Part shown: in pieces, positions 45,211 to 54,145 of the stretch
Numbering within the stretch: position 1 is the stretch's first letter
Layout: every line of letters starts with the position of its first letter
DNA from: Clostridioides difficile
Lineage (GTDB): Bacteria; Bacillota; Clostridia; Peptostreptococcales; Peptostreptococcaceae
Assembly (NCBI RefSeq): GCF_900243075.1
Contig: NZ_OEZH01000129.1
Location: forward strand, 838-58,287
DNA: 57,450 nt
Direction: 5' to 3'
The notes under the pieces: generated by a model
What the model was told of the DNA's origin: nothing
Databases searched by the model: none
The model's input: the letters and a program-made list of their open reading frames with translations, nothing else
Program-made: the position numbers and the translations under genes

Positions 45211-45238
45211 ACAATTAAGATTTAAAGAGCATAGTATT
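45211..45238 (+). promoter_or_regulatory. Candidate sigma-K promoter of cdeC
   Basis: AC at 45211-45212, 17 bp, then CATAGTATT (45230-45238) resembles the sigma-K pattern apart from the last base. It is about 60 bp before the cdeC ATG. The cdeC gene is known to be expressed late in the mother cell. Confidence 0.4.
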
Positions 45239-45298
45239 AATTAGGCTTCAAAAAGCCAAAGACTTAATAAGAATCGCTTACAGGGAGGGCAATGAAAA

Positions 45299-46507
45299 AT
45301 GCAAGATTATAAAAAAAATAAAAGAAGAATGATAAATCAGCCAATGTCTACAATGAGTGAAGAAGAAGTGTATACAGATGAAATAAATTCAGAGGACATG
45401 AGAGGGTTTAAAAAGTCACACCATCATAATGGATGTAATACTGATAATCATTGTGATTGTCATGATGATTGCAATCCATGCAATCCATGTAAACCTAATC
45501 CATGTAATCCATGTAAACCTAATCCATGTGATGACAATTGTGGATGTCATGACGATTGTAAATGTGATTGTGAACCATGTCAAATGGATTCAGATGAATG
45601 TTTTGAAAACAAATGTGGACCAGACTGCTGTAATCCTATATCTCCAAGAAACTTCTCCGTATCAAATGCAGTGCCATTTGCAATAGAGGCTAATAGGATA
45701 TTTGACACTATGCAATTCCAAACATTTACAGATGCTACTGGACCAAATGGAGAGCCATTAACTTTTGAAACAGAAGTAGTAGAAGTATTTGGTTCAATTC
45801 CAAGTGCAGGTCGAGCAAGTGTAACTATAGACAAAATATGCTTAAGTAATGATGGAATAGTTATAGATACAGGAATGACAACTTTAGAAGATTTCGATTT
45901 AGACCCATTAGGAGATATAGTAGGAAGAAATTGTGAAACAACTTTTGAATATGCAGTATGTGGAGAAAGAAATGCTGAATGTTGTAGACAAGGAAAAGGC
46001 AAATCAGTAGCTTATAAACAAAGAGGATTAACTGTAGCAGTTCGTAATTTAGTATTAGAACTAAGAGGTAGATGTGGATGTACAGAATTCGTTGCATTAG
46101 CTTTCCCAGCAGTCAGAGCAGGAGGTGGATGTAAGAAGAGAGTTGATTATGTAGAATTTACTTTTAACACACTTTCAGCACCAATATGCTTGCCAGCTGA
46201 CGGAAGAGCTGTTACTTTAAGACAAGAATACCAAACTAACTTAACTGTAGATTGTATAGGAAAATCTATATTAAAACTAGAATGTAACGAATGTTGTGAA
46301 CCTTTCTATGAATTAATAATACCAAATGATATAGATTTAGTACTTTGCTTACAAGAAACAGTTAGCACATTAATAAGTGAACAAATAGTAGTTTTAGCAT
46401 CACCAAATGCAATCCAACCAAGACTTGTTGATACTTTCTCTAAAGTATGTGATTTTTCGCAATGTGGACCTAATCATGGAAGTGGAAAGCCTAGTTGCCA
46501 CAGATAG
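45299..46507 (+). CDS. cdeC: Cysteine-rich exosporium morphogenetic protein CdeC
   Basis: 402 residues with 36 cysteines by my count. The N-terminal quarter has a KKSHHHNGC run and repeats of NPCNPCKP, then clusters CGCHDDCKCDCEPC. The middle and C-terminal parts carry paired cysteines (ECC, CGC, ECCEPF). There is no signal peptide. The ATG at 45299 is preceded by GGGAGGG; the ATG at 45292 runs into a stop after seven codons. Length, repeats and neighbourhood match C. difficile CdeC, which organises the exosporium and coat and affects spore resistance. Disulfide or zinc cross-linking through the cysteines is the accepted view. Confidence 0.93.
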   Translation: MQDYKKNKRRMINQPMSTMSEEEVYTDEINSEDMRGFKKSHHHNGCNTDNHCDCHDDCNPCNPCKPNPCNPCKPNPCDDNCGCHDDCKCDCEPCQMDSDECFENKCGPDCCNPISPRNFSVSNAVPFAIEANRIFDTMQFQTFTDATGPNGEPLTFETEVVEVFGSIPSAGRASVTIDKICLSNDGIVIDTGMTTLEDFDLDPLGDIVGRNCETTFEYAVCGERNAECCRQGKGKSVAYKQRGLTVAVRNLVLELRGRCGCTEFVALAFPAVRAGGGCKKRVDYVEFTFNTLSAPICLPADGRAVTLRQEYQTNLTVDCIGKSILKLECNECCEPFYELIIPNDIDLVLCLQETVSTLISEQIVVLASPNAIQPRLVDTFSKVCDFSQCGPNHGSGKPSCHR

Positions 46508-46555
46508 ATAGGTAGATATATAGACAGTTTAAATTATAAATAAAAATCATCTAAG

Positions 46556-46600
46556 GAAGGCTACCAAAGTAGATAATCTACATTGGTAGCCTTCACGTTT
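46556..46600. terminator. Terminator between cdeC and the convergent flippase gene
   Basis: GAAGGCTACCAA (46556-46567) and TTGGTAGCCTTC (46583-46594) form a perfect stem, with an inner GTAGAT/ATCTAC pairing that extends it. A T run follows on the plus side. Confidence 0.88.
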
Positions 46601-46606
46601 TTATAC

Positions 46607-47929
46607 CTAACGTATAGATTTTAGTGATTTAAAAAGTACTATAGTGTGCAATAGACAAGTAAATATTGATACTATTGTCATTGTGTATATGTATGCATAA
46701 ATATTAAGTCCTGGAATAGGAAGAAATACATATAGAGCTACTAGTTGAATCAACATACCAATAATAGTATTTATACTTGAAGCTAACTCTTTTCTTATTG
46801 AATGTAAAATGCCAGATAGCGTTTGATTTAGAGACATAAATAGTGGAACTAAAAACATAGCTTTTAAATATTCTCCAGCAAGTGTATTTTTAAATACTAG
46901 TATACACAAATCTTTTCCAAAGAAATAAAAAAATATTGATGATAGTATACCTACAAATAAAGTTAGGAGTATAGAGTATTTGATTTTCTTTATGACACTC
47001 TTACGCTTTCTTAGAGCCATTTCTTGTGATATAGTGGGTATTAAGTTTACAATAAGCGCTGAACCAACAGTAAAAGGTAAAAATATAAAAGGCATGACCA
47101 TTCCACTGATGATACCATACATACTTAAGGATTGCTGATAAGTCATTCCTGATAATGCTAATCTTGATGGTATCATCATAGAACTTATAGATTGTAAAAG
47201 TATGTTTGACATTCTATTACAAGTTATGGGAATGGACATTCTTAATGTTTCCATAGAAGAATTATAAAAATCTTTTATGCTTATGATATACTTATTGTCA
47301 AATGATGAATCTCGCCATAAACAAATAAGCATGAATATGATATTACTCAATTCACCAATCGATATACCTAATAGGGCAATATAACAATTCATAGATTTAT
47401 TATTTATGTACATAACAAGTAAAACAACAAATAAAATTTTACCAATTTGTTCAATAATTTGTCCAATAGCAGGGATTTTTACATTCTTTATACCATAGTA
47501 ATATCCTCTTAGTACATTTGAAAGAGTTATTATAACTATAGCAGGACAAACTGCTAGTATAAATAGGTTTAATTTAGGGTCTTTTAAAAACTTAAGTGAT
47601 AAAAAAGAGCTATTAAAAGATGCAACTATAGATATTGCCAGTGCTACAAAAAATGCTATATATAAAGTTGATATAAATAAAGCATTGGTATTGTGTTTAT
47701 CGTTTAAAGCTTTTCTCTTTGCAACTAAACAACTAAGTGCAGTAGGTATACCTGTTGTTGTAACGGCTAAGCAAATCATCAAAAAATTAAAAATCATATG
47801 ATAGATACCTAAACCTGTTTCACCTAAAGCTCTTGACAAGAATATCTTATATAAAAAACCAAATATTCTTACAATAAAGTTGGATATAAATAAAATAACT
47901 GTTGATAGTACTAAATAAGGTACTTTCAA
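46607..47929 (-). CDS. MOP-superfamily polysaccharide/lipid flippase (SpoVB-like)
   Basis: 440 residues. I place the start at the TTG (47929) eight bases after AAGGAGG; the longer frame would begin with a GTG inside that site. About 12 to 14 membrane segments are visible, with PF01943-like motifs RALGETGLGIYHMIF, GIPTALSCLVAKRKA, NVLRGYYYGIKN and TVGSALIVNLIPTISQEMA. SpoVB/MurJ-type proteins flip lipid-linked cell-wall precursors; spore-cortex synthesis is possible given the sporulation neighbours, but the genome probably holds several paralogs. It is followed on the same strand by no other gene before cdeC. Confidence 0.85.
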   Translation of the reverse strand: MKVPYLVLSTVILFISNFIVRIFGFLYKIFLSRALGETGLGIYHMIFNFLMICLAVTTTGIPTALSCLVAKRKALNDKHNTNALFISTLYIAFFVALAISIVASFNSSFLSLKFLKDPKLNLFILAVCPAIVIITLSNVLRGYYYGIKNVKIPAIGQIIEQIGKILFVVLLVMYINNKSMNCYIALLGISIGELSNIIFMLICLWRDSSFDNKYIISIKDFYNSSMETLRMSIPITCNRMSNILLQSISSMMIPSRLALSGMTYQQSLSMYGIISGMVMPFIFLPFTVGSALIVNLIPTISQEMALRKRKSVIKKIKYSILLTLFVGILSSIFFYFFGKDLCILVFKNTLAGEYLKAMFLVPLFMSLNQTLSGILHSIRKELASSINTIIGMLIQLVALYVFLPIPGLNIYAYIYTMTIVSIFTCLLHTIVLFKSLKSIR

Positions 47930-47979
47930 AAAAATCACCTCCTTATCTTTTAAATATATTCACAAGGAGGTGTAAAAAT

Positions 47980-48774
47980 TTATAATTTTATAAATTCTGG
48001 TTTTAACTTATTAAATTTAGATACATATTTAAATCCCATACTTTTTAGTAATGAATATATGTAATCAAACTCACACGCAACTTGACTTACATGGTGTGAA
48101 TCTGAACCTGTAGTTATGATTTCTCCTCCCAAGTCTTTATACATCTGAAGGATATATCTAGATGGAGTCAAATCTGGAAGATTATATCTATAACAAGATG
48201 TATTTATCTCGATACCTTTACCATCATAAATGGCTTGTTTAAGCGTTTCTTCAATTATATCAGAAAATAGTCTATCATCTAAAATAGTATCATAAGGTGC
48301 ATACCTTTTAATCAAATCTAAATGACCTAAAACAGAGTAATCCTTATAATTCTTAACAATATTATATAAATAAAGATAATAATTTTCATAAACTTCATGT
48401 TGTGTTTTATCTTTAAAATAATTACCAAGGTATAAGTCCATTGTATCTATAGCATGGATAGAACATATTATAAAATCAAATGGATATTGATGTGCTTCCT
48501 TTTTATATGTATCCATCAATTGAGTCTGAACTCCAAATTCAATTCCTTTTTTTATAGATATTTTATCTTTATATTTATTTTGAAGAGTTTCTAGACTCTT
48601 AAAATAATCCTTGTAGACAATTGAAAAAGAATCATCAGCATAAACATCATAATCAACATGGTCTGTGAAACAAATTTCCTTCAAACCAAGTTCAATAGAT
48701 TTTTTTATCATTTCTTCCATTGTAGATTTTCCGTCAGTAGAGAAACTTGAGTGCATGTGATAGTCGTAAAACAT
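47980..48774 (-). CDS. PHP-domain histidinol-phosphatase family protein
   Basis: 264 residues starting MFYDYHMHSSFSTDGK, the first PHP metal motif (HxH...D). Later motifs are EICFTDHVD, KKGIEFGV, DFIICSIHAID, VLGHLDLIKRY, IEINTSCYRY and TTGSDSHHVSQ, which complete a trinuclear metal site. It is annotated by family as HisK/HisJ-type histidinol-phosphatase. No other histidine-synthesis gene is nearby, so a different phosphoester substrate is equally possible. It lies 50 bp upstream of the flippase gene on the same strand. Confidence 0.88.
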   Translation of the reverse strand: MFYDYHMHSSFSTDGKSTMEEMIKKSIELGLKEICFTDHVDYDVYADDSFSIVYKDYFKSLETLQNKYKDKISIKKGIEFGVQTQLMDTYKKEAHQYPFDFIICSIHAIDTMDLYLGNYFKDKTQHEVYENYYLYLYNIVKNYKDYSVLGHLDLIKRYAPYDTILDDRLFSDIIEETLKQAIYDGKGIEINTSCYRYNLPDLTPSRYILQMYKDLGGEIITTGSDSHHVSQVACEFDYIYSLLKSMGFKYVSKFNKLKPEFIKL

Positions 48775-48883
48775 AAATATTTCCCCTTTTTATAAAAATT
48801 TTGGTATTATATATACATACTAAATAATATCAAATATGTATGAAAGCATCAATAAAATATAAAAACAATGAGCGGTGATAAAT

Positions 48884-50329
48884 GTGGAAAAATACAGAAT
48901 AGATTTAAGTGAGAAAAAGTTAACTAAATATATACAGATATTTAATCATATAAAGGAATTGATAATAAATAAAGAGCTAGTTGAACATGAAAAACTGCCA
49001 CCAATAAGAAAACTATCAGATTTTCTACAAGTAAATAATACTACTATAGTTAAAGTATATGAGCTTTTAGAAAATGAAGGATATGTATATAAGATTGTAG
49101 GAAGTGGAACTTTTGTATCAAGTTCAAATTCTTATAAAAATGGTATAGATAACAGAAAAAATAAGATTATTGTGCAAAGAGAAGATTTAATTCATTTTGA
49201 CAATGGAAATCCATCTAATGATATGTTTCCTATCGATTCATTTAAAAATGCTGTAAATATGGCATTATCTAAAGATGGCAGTTCAATATTTGATTATGAT
49301 GAAGGTCTTGGTTCTGAAGAATTAAGAGATAAGATGGTAGAGTATCTAAGTGATGGAAATATAAAAACTACGAAGGAAAATATTCAAATAATATCAGGTG
49401 CTCAACAAGGTATAGATATAGTCTGTAAAGGGCTTATAAGTTATTCAGATGTTGTCTTTATGGAAGAGCCTTCTTACAATGGAGCGATTGAAGTGTTTAA
49501 AAGTAGAGGAGCAAAAATAATATCTATACCTATGTTAGATGATGGGATTGATATAGGTATTTTAAAGTTAAAATTGGAAAAAATAAAACCAAGACTTATA
49601 TATATTATGCCTAATTTTCAAAATCCAACAGGAATATCTTACTCAACGTATAAAAAAAAGAAGTTAATAGAATTGGCAGAAGAACATGATTTTTATATAA
49701 TTGAAGATGATTTTATAAGTGATTTTGTTTTTGAATCAAAAGACAATAGAACGGTTAGAAGTTATGATGATAAAAATAGAGTAGTTTATATAAAGAGCTT
49801 TTCAAAAATACTTATGCCAGGTCTTAGGATAGGAATTGTAGAAATGCCAAATGAATTATTAAAAAAAGTTTTATGGGCTAAATATTCATCAGATATATCA
49901 ACACCAGGTCTAATTCAAAAATCAATGTATTACTATATGGATAATTTTGATTGGAAAAATTATTTGAATCATATAGAGAAGATATATACTGATAAGTACA
50001 AATTGGCAAAAAGCTTGATTAATGACAAATTGAGTGGTAAATTAAAAGTTAGAAAATCTTGTGGAGGAATAAACTTTTTTTTAGAATTACCAAGAGGATA
50101 TACTTCTCAAGCATTTACAAGTTTTATGTTAAACAAAGGGGTATCTATGCTTCCAGGAACTTATTTTTTTGATAATCTAGTAGATGATAGATTTTTTAGA
50201 ATCAATATAGCTCGTCCGAGCGTGGAAGAGCTAGAAAAGGGAATATCTATAATAAGTGATAATATAGATGAGTTTTTTTGTGAATATAAAAATAAGTTAG
50301 ATATAAAGAGCAATAAATTATTTTATTAA
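48884..50329 (+). CDS. MocR-type transcriptional regulator (GntR HTH + aminotransferase domain)
   Basis: 481 residues from the GTG at 48884, with GAGCGGTGA upstream (an earlier GTG at 48875 is inside it). The N-terminal GntR winged helix (PPIRKLSDFLQVNNTTIVKVYELLENEGYV) is joined to a fold-type-I aminotransferase domain with the PLP lysine Lys308 in IKSFSKILMPGLRIG. Supporting motifs are MPNFQNPTGISY and EDDFISDF. Such proteins sense PLP or an amino compound and regulate a neighbouring gene, or have lost catalysis. It is divergent from the PHP phosphatase gene, one candidate target. Confidence 0.93.
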   Translation: MEKYRIDLSEKKLTKYIQIFNHIKELIINKELVEHEKLPPIRKLSDFLQVNNTTIVKVYELLENEGYVYKIVGSGTFVSSSNSYKNGIDNRKNKIIVQREDLIHFDNGNPSNDMFPIDSFKNAVNMALSKDGSSIFDYDEGLGSEELRDKMVEYLSDGNIKTTKENIQIISGAQQGIDIVCKGLISYSDVVFMEEPSYNGAIEVFKSRGAKIISIPMLDDGIDIGILKLKLEKIKPRLIYIMPNFQNPTGISYSTYKKKKLIELAEEHDFYIIEDDFISDFVFESKDNRTVRSYDDKNRVVYIKSFSKILMPGLRIGIVEMPNELLKKVLWAKYSSDISTPGLIQKSMYYYMDNFDWKNYLNHIEKIYTDKYKLAKSLINDKLSGKLKVRKSCGGINFFLELPRGYTSQAFTSFMLNKGVSMLPGTYFFDNLVDDRFFRINIARPSVEELEKGISIISDNIDEFFCEYKNKLDIKSNKLFY

Positions 50330-50357
50330 ATAAATAGAAGTTTTTTAGGAGGAAAAA

Positions 50358-50567
50358 ATGTTTGACAAGAAGAAATTAGATAGGATTAATGAATTAGCAA
50401 AGAAAAATAAAGAGGGAGTTCTTTCTGCTGATGAAATCAAAGAAAGAGAAATTTTAAGGAAAGAATATTTAGAAAACTTTAGAGCCCACTTTAGATCAAG
50501 ACTGGATAGTGTAAAGGTAGTTTCACCAGAAGAATATGAACAATACATGAAAAATAATAAAAATTAG
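50358..50567 (+). CDS. DUF896 (YnzC-family) small cytosolic protein
   Basis: 69 residues, ATG after TTAGGAGG. The DUF896 pattern is clear: LDRINELAKKNKEGVLSADEIKEREILRKEYLENFRAHFRSRLDSVKV, a helical hairpin. The Bacillus subtilis relative YnzC has a known structure, and a relative sits in the SOS region there, but its function is unknown. It lies between the MocR gene and the M18 aminopeptidase gene with 28 and 19 bp gaps, suggesting cotranscription. Confidence 0.9.
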   Translation: MFDKKKLDRINELAKKNKEGVLSADEIKEREILRKEYLENFRAHFRSRLDSVKVVSPEEYEQYMKNNKN

Positions 50568-50586
50568 AACTTAGTAGGAGGAAAAC

Positions 50587-51981
50587 ATGAACTTAAAGTA
50601 CGAATTTAAGAATGCCTGGGATGTTGAAAGAAAAGAAAATACTATTGAACAAATTATGCAATATTCTCGCAATTATATGGATTTTTTAAGTAAGTCAAAG
50701 ACTGAAAGGCTTTCAGTAAAAGAAATTATAAAATTGGCTAAAGAAAATAGTTATATTTCAATAGATGAAGCTATGGAAAAAGGAAGCATAAGTTGTGGTG
50801 ATAAGATTTATGTTATAAATAAAGAAAAGGCAGTAGCACTTTTTGTAATAGGTAAAAATTATATAGAAAAAGGTATGAAGATTATAGGGAGTCATATAGA
50901 TTCCCCAAGATTAGATTTAAAACCAAATCCACTGTATCAAGAGAGTAATCTAGGTTTTTTTAAGACTCATTATTATGGTGGAATAAAAAAATATCAGTGG
51001 ACGGCTGTTCCACTTGCTTTACATGGTTTAGTTATATTAAATGATGGAACAAAAGTTGATATATCTATTGGGGAAGAAGATAATGACCCAGTATTTTGTG
51101 TAACTGATTTATTGATTCATTTGGCTGGAGACCAAATGCAAAAGAAACTATCTGAAGGAATTAGTGGAGAATCTTTAAATATATTAATTGGTAATATTCC
51201 TTTAGATGATGAGGAAAAAGAGCCTATAACAGCAAATATATTAAAGATTTTAAATGAGAAATACGGTATAGTTGAAGAAGATTTATTAAGTGCTGAAATT
51301 GAAGTAGTTCCAGCTGGTAAAGCAAGAGATTTAGGGTTTGATAGGTCAATGGTGTTGGGATATGGGCATGATGATAGAGTATGTTCATATGCTGCTGTAA
51401 AAGCTATACTAGAAACTGAACAACCAGAATTTACTTCAGTTGCATTATGTGTAGATAAAGAAGAAATTGGTTCTAAAGGGAATACAGGTATGCACTCAAA
51501 GTTTTTTGAAAATACTGTGGCTGAACTAATTGCTTTAGAAGGGGATTATTGTGATATTAAAGTGAGAAGAGCTTTAGCAAATAGTAAGGTACTATCAGCT
51601 GATGTTTCTGCTGGATATGACCCAAATTTTGGAGAAGCATATGAAAAGAGAAATTCTGCATATATGGGAAATGGAGTAGTTTTAACCAAGTATACAGGTT
51701 CAAGAGGAAAGAGTGGATGTAATGATGCTAATGCTGAATTTATGTCAGAAGTAAAGCGAATTTTTAATAAAGGAAATGTAGTATGGCAAACTGCTGAACT
51801 TGGAAAAGTAGACCAAGGAGGAGGCGGAACTATAGCTCATATATTAGCAAATCAAGGTGCAGAGGTTATAGATTGTGGTGTTGGAGTTTTAAATATGCAT
51901 GCACCACATGAGATTGTCTCTAAAGTAGATATATATGAAATGTATAAGGGATATAAGGCATTCTTTAATATCAATTTATAA
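50587..51981 (+). CDS. M18-family aminopeptidase
   Basis: 464 residues, ATG after GTAGGAGG. M18 metal motifs are present: GSHIDSPRLDLKPNP (first His), GYGHDDRVCSYAA (bridging Asp), DKEEIGSKGNTG (catalytic Glu pair), GDYCDIK and NMHAPHEIVSK (last His). These dodecameric zinc enzymes release acidic or neutral N-terminal residues from peptides. A terminator follows at 51998, so this is the end of the MocR-DUF896-M18 group. Confidence 0.94.
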   Translation: MNLKYEFKNAWDVERKENTIEQIMQYSRNYMDFLSKSKTERLSVKEIIKLAKENSYISIDEAMEKGSISCGDKIYVINKEKAVALFVIGKNYIEKGMKIIGSHIDSPRLDLKPNPLYQESNLGFFKTHYYGGIKKYQWTAVPLALHGLVILNDGTKVDISIGEEDNDPVFCVTDLLIHLAGDQMQKKLSEGISGESLNILIGNIPLDDEEKEPITANILKILNEKYGIVEEDLLSAEIEVVPAGKARDLGFDRSMVLGYGHDDRVCSYAAVKAILETEQPEFTSVALCVDKEEIGSKGNTGMHSKFFENTVAELIALEGDYCDIKVRRALANSKVLSADVSAGYDPNFGEAYEKRNSAYMGNGVVLTKYTGSRGKSGCNDANAEFMSEVKRIFNKGNVVWQTAELGKVDQGGGGTIAHILANQGAEVIDCGVGVLNMHAPHEIVSKVDIYEMYKGYKAFFNINL

Positions 51982-51997
51982 ATATAGTAAGTGAATA

Positions 51998-52047
51998 AAG
52001 ACCATTGTATAAACAATTTTAAACTGTTATACAATGGTCTTATTTTT
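51998..52047 (+). terminator. Terminator after M18 aminopeptidase gene
   Basis: AAGACCATTGTATAA (51998-52012) pairs with TTATACAATGGTCTT (52027-52041) around a 14-nt loop, followed by T-rich sequence. Confidence 0.9.
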
Positions 52048-52122
52048 TGTAAAAGTAACGAATTATTACAATGGAGAAAATAAAATAAAAAACTGTCAAA
52101 TTAAAAATTATTTTAAAAAAAA

Positions 52123-52149
52123 TTGACAACGATTTCATCTTGTTATAAT
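52123..52149 (+). promoter_or_regulatory. Promoter of the PTS operon with possible GntR operator downstream
   Basis: Perfect TTGACA (52123-52128) and TATAAT (52144-52149) boxes are only 15 bp apart; TAATAT offset by two gives 17 bp. Just downstream, CTTGTTATAATATGT and CTTGTTATATAATGT form a near-direct repeat that could be the binding site of the first gene's product. Confidence 0.6.
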
Positions 52150-52207
52150 ATGTAATAAAGAACTTGTTATATAATGTTATAAAAAGTTACATAGGGAGGT
52201 GAGCAAA

Positions 52208-52960
52208 ATGGATGAAAAGAAACAAAAAAAAGAGATGGATTTAGAAGTAAATTCCTTTGTTCCTTTATATCAGCAGCTATATGACAATATAAAAAAACAA
52301 ATAACATCTGGTATATACAAACCAGGAGATAAACTTCCATCTGAAGGAGACCTGTGTAAAGAATTTAATATAAGTCGTATAACTGTGAGAAATGCACTTA
52401 ATGAGCTTGTAAAAGAGGACATATTATGTAAAAAACGTGGTAAAGGTACTTATGTAACAATACCAGAGAGAATAGAAGCAACATGTGCTGGAAATAGTTT
52501 TACCAATTCTTGTCATCGTATTAATGCAAAACCAAGTACTAAAATAATCTCTGTTTTAATAAAAAAAGCTGATAAGCAAGTGGCTGAAGCTTTAAGTATT
52601 GAACTAGAAGAGAAGGTAATATGTATCAAAAGACTTAGATTAATAGATGAAGTACCTGTTATCTTTGAAGTTGACTATTTTAGAATAGATTACATGTTTT
52701 TATTAAAAGAAGAACTAGAAGATAAGTCTTTAATGGAAGTTATATCTAATAATATAAGTACATTACCTAAGCGTGTAGAAAATATATTTGAAGTAAAACA
52801 TTCGAACAAAGAATATTCTGACCATCTTAAATGTGCAAGTAACATGCCATTATTGAAAGTAAGACAATCAGTGTATACAGAAAATAATGATGTCTTATAT
52901 TACAATGAGCAATTTATAAGAAGTGATAAGTACAAATATGCAGTATCAGCAGAAATATAA
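52208..52960 (+). CDS. GntR/HutC-family transcriptional regulator (UTRA domain)
   Basis: 250 residues. The ATG at 52208 follows GGGAGGTGA; a GTG at 52199 overlaps that site. The winged helix (PLYQQLYDNIKKQITSGIYKPGDKLPSEGDLCKEFNISRITVRNALNELV) is followed by a UTRA ligand-binding domain (about 90-245, with ICIKRLRLIDEVPVIFEVDYF). UTRA regulators usually sense a phosphorylated sugar. As first gene of the mannose-family PTS operon it likely controls the operon in response to the transported substrate. Confidence 0.93.
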   Translation: MDEKKQKKEMDLEVNSFVPLYQQLYDNIKKQITSGIYKPGDKLPSEGDLCKEFNISRITVRNALNELVKEDILCKKRGKGTYVTIPERIEATCAGNSFTNSCHRINAKPSTKIISVLIKKADKQVAEALSIELEEKVICIKRLRLIDEVPVIFEVDYFRIDYMFLLKEELEDKSLMEVISNNISTLPKRVENIFEVKHSNKEYSDHLKCASNMPLLKVRQSVYTENNDVLYYNEQFIRSDKYKYAVSAEI

Positions 52961-52984
52961 TCTATATTTATTAGGAGGACAGGT

Positions 52985-53398
52985 ATGAGAAAGATAATAT
53001 TAGCATCTCATGGAGACTTTTCAAAAGGGCTTTTGGATGCAGTAAAAATGATAGTAGGAGATTTAGCAGATTGCGTTAGTTCGTATGGTTTGTATCCTGG
53101 GCAAAGTGCTTCAGATTTTGCTTTAGAATTAGAAAAAACAATATTAGAAGATAAAGAATGTGAATATATAATTTTATCTGATTTATATGGAGCAAGTGTA
53201 TGTACAGCAATGTTGAGATTGACTAATTTACATAATGTTAAGTTATTTTCTGGAATGAATTTGAATATGGTATTAGAACTTCTTACAAGGTTTTCTGGTG
53301 CATTAACAGGTGAAGATTTGGACCAATTAGTAGAAGAATCTAGAAGAGGAATACAAGGTGTGACATTACAAATTAAAGAAGAAGAAGAGGTATTTTAA
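52985..53398 (+). CDS. PTS mannose-family EIIA component
   Basis: 137 residues, ATG after TTAGGAGG. EIIA-Man fold with phospho-acceptor His9 in ILASHGDFSKGLLDA and IILSDLYGASVCTAM later. It takes phosphate from HPr and passes it to the EIIB protein encoded two genes downstream. It is a stand-alone EIIA, not fused to EIIB. It lies 24 bp after the regulator gene. Confidence 0.93.
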   Translation: MRKIILASHGDFSKGLLDAVKMIVGDLADCVSSYGLYPGQSASDFALELEKTILEDKECEYIILSDLYGASVCTAMLRLTNLHNVKLFSGMNLNMVLELLTRFSGALTGEDLDQLVEESRRGIQGVTLQIKEEEEVF

Positions 53399-53401
53399 TT
53401 T

Positions 53402-54145
53402 ATGAAAAAAAAAGGAATATTATCAGTATTTAAAAATAAAAAGCCAATTATAGCAATGATACACTTAAAAGGAGATACTCCAGAAGATATCTTTGAAAGA
53501 GCTAAAAAAGAAATTACAATTTTTGAAAAAAATGGTGTAGATGGAATAATGCTAGAAAATTACTATGGCAATTATTATGACTTAGAAAGAATACTTGAGT
53601 ATGTATCAAAAGCTAATTTGTCAATACCATATGGAGTAAACTGCTTAAATGTTGATACTATGGGATTTGAGCTGGCAACAAAATATAATGCTAGTTATAT
53701 ACAAGTTGATTCTGTAGTAGGTCATGTTAAACCTAGAGATGAGGCTACTTTAGAAGAGTTTTTTAAATTACAGCGTTCAAAATGCCCAGCGTATTTAATT
53801 GGAGGGGTACGTTTTAAATACCAACCAGTATTATCAGAAAATGATGTTGAAGAAGATTTAAAAATTGGGATGACAAGATGTGATGCTATAGCAGTTACAG
53901 AGAATGCTACAGGTCAAGAAACATCAATGGAAAAAATAGAACTGTTTCGTAAAAATTTAGGTGATTTCCCATTAGTTATAGCTGCTGGAGTTACATTAGA
54001 AAATGCAAAAAAACAGCTTGAACTAGGAGATATGGCAATAATAGGAAGTTATTTTAAAGATAATTATAAAGATTTTGGGGATGTTAGTGTAGAACACGTA
54101 AAAACATTCATGGATGAAATAAAAAAAATTAGGGAGGAATTATAA
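53402..54145 (+). CDS. BtpA/SgcQ-family protein
   Basis: 247 residues; the family (PF03437) shows as KPIIAMIHLKGDTPEDIFERAKKEI, DGIMLENYYG, IPYGVNCLNVDT, ASYIQVDSVVGHV, DAIAVTENATGQET and VIAAGVTLENAKKQLELGDMAIIGSYFKD. The fold is a TIM barrel. BtpA is linked to photosystem I stability in cyanobacteria, but the E. coli relative SgcQ lies in a sugar PTS cluster as here, so a sugar-phosphate or nucleoside-like enzyme is more plausible. It lies 3 bp after the EIIA gene and overlaps EIIB by one base, so it is an integral part of the operon. Confidence 0.85.
   Translation: MKKKGILSVFKNKKPIIAMIHLKGDTPEDIFERAKKEITIFEKNGVDGIMLENYYGNYYDLERILEYVSKANLSIPYGVNCLNVDTMGFELATKYNASYIQVDSVVGHVKPRDEATLEEFFKLQRSKCPAYLIGGVRFKYQPVLSENDVEEDLKIGMTRCDAIAVTENATGQETSMEKIELFRKNLGDFPLVIAAGVTLENAKKQLELGDMAIIGSYFKDNYKDFGDVSVEHVKTFMDEIKKIREEL

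Noticed and set aside
45429-45686. 85-codon frame overlapping cdeC in another frame (Ile/His/Val-rich)
   Set aside because: It arises from the repetitive Cys/Asp-rich codons of cdeC read out of frame; no start site or family similarity.
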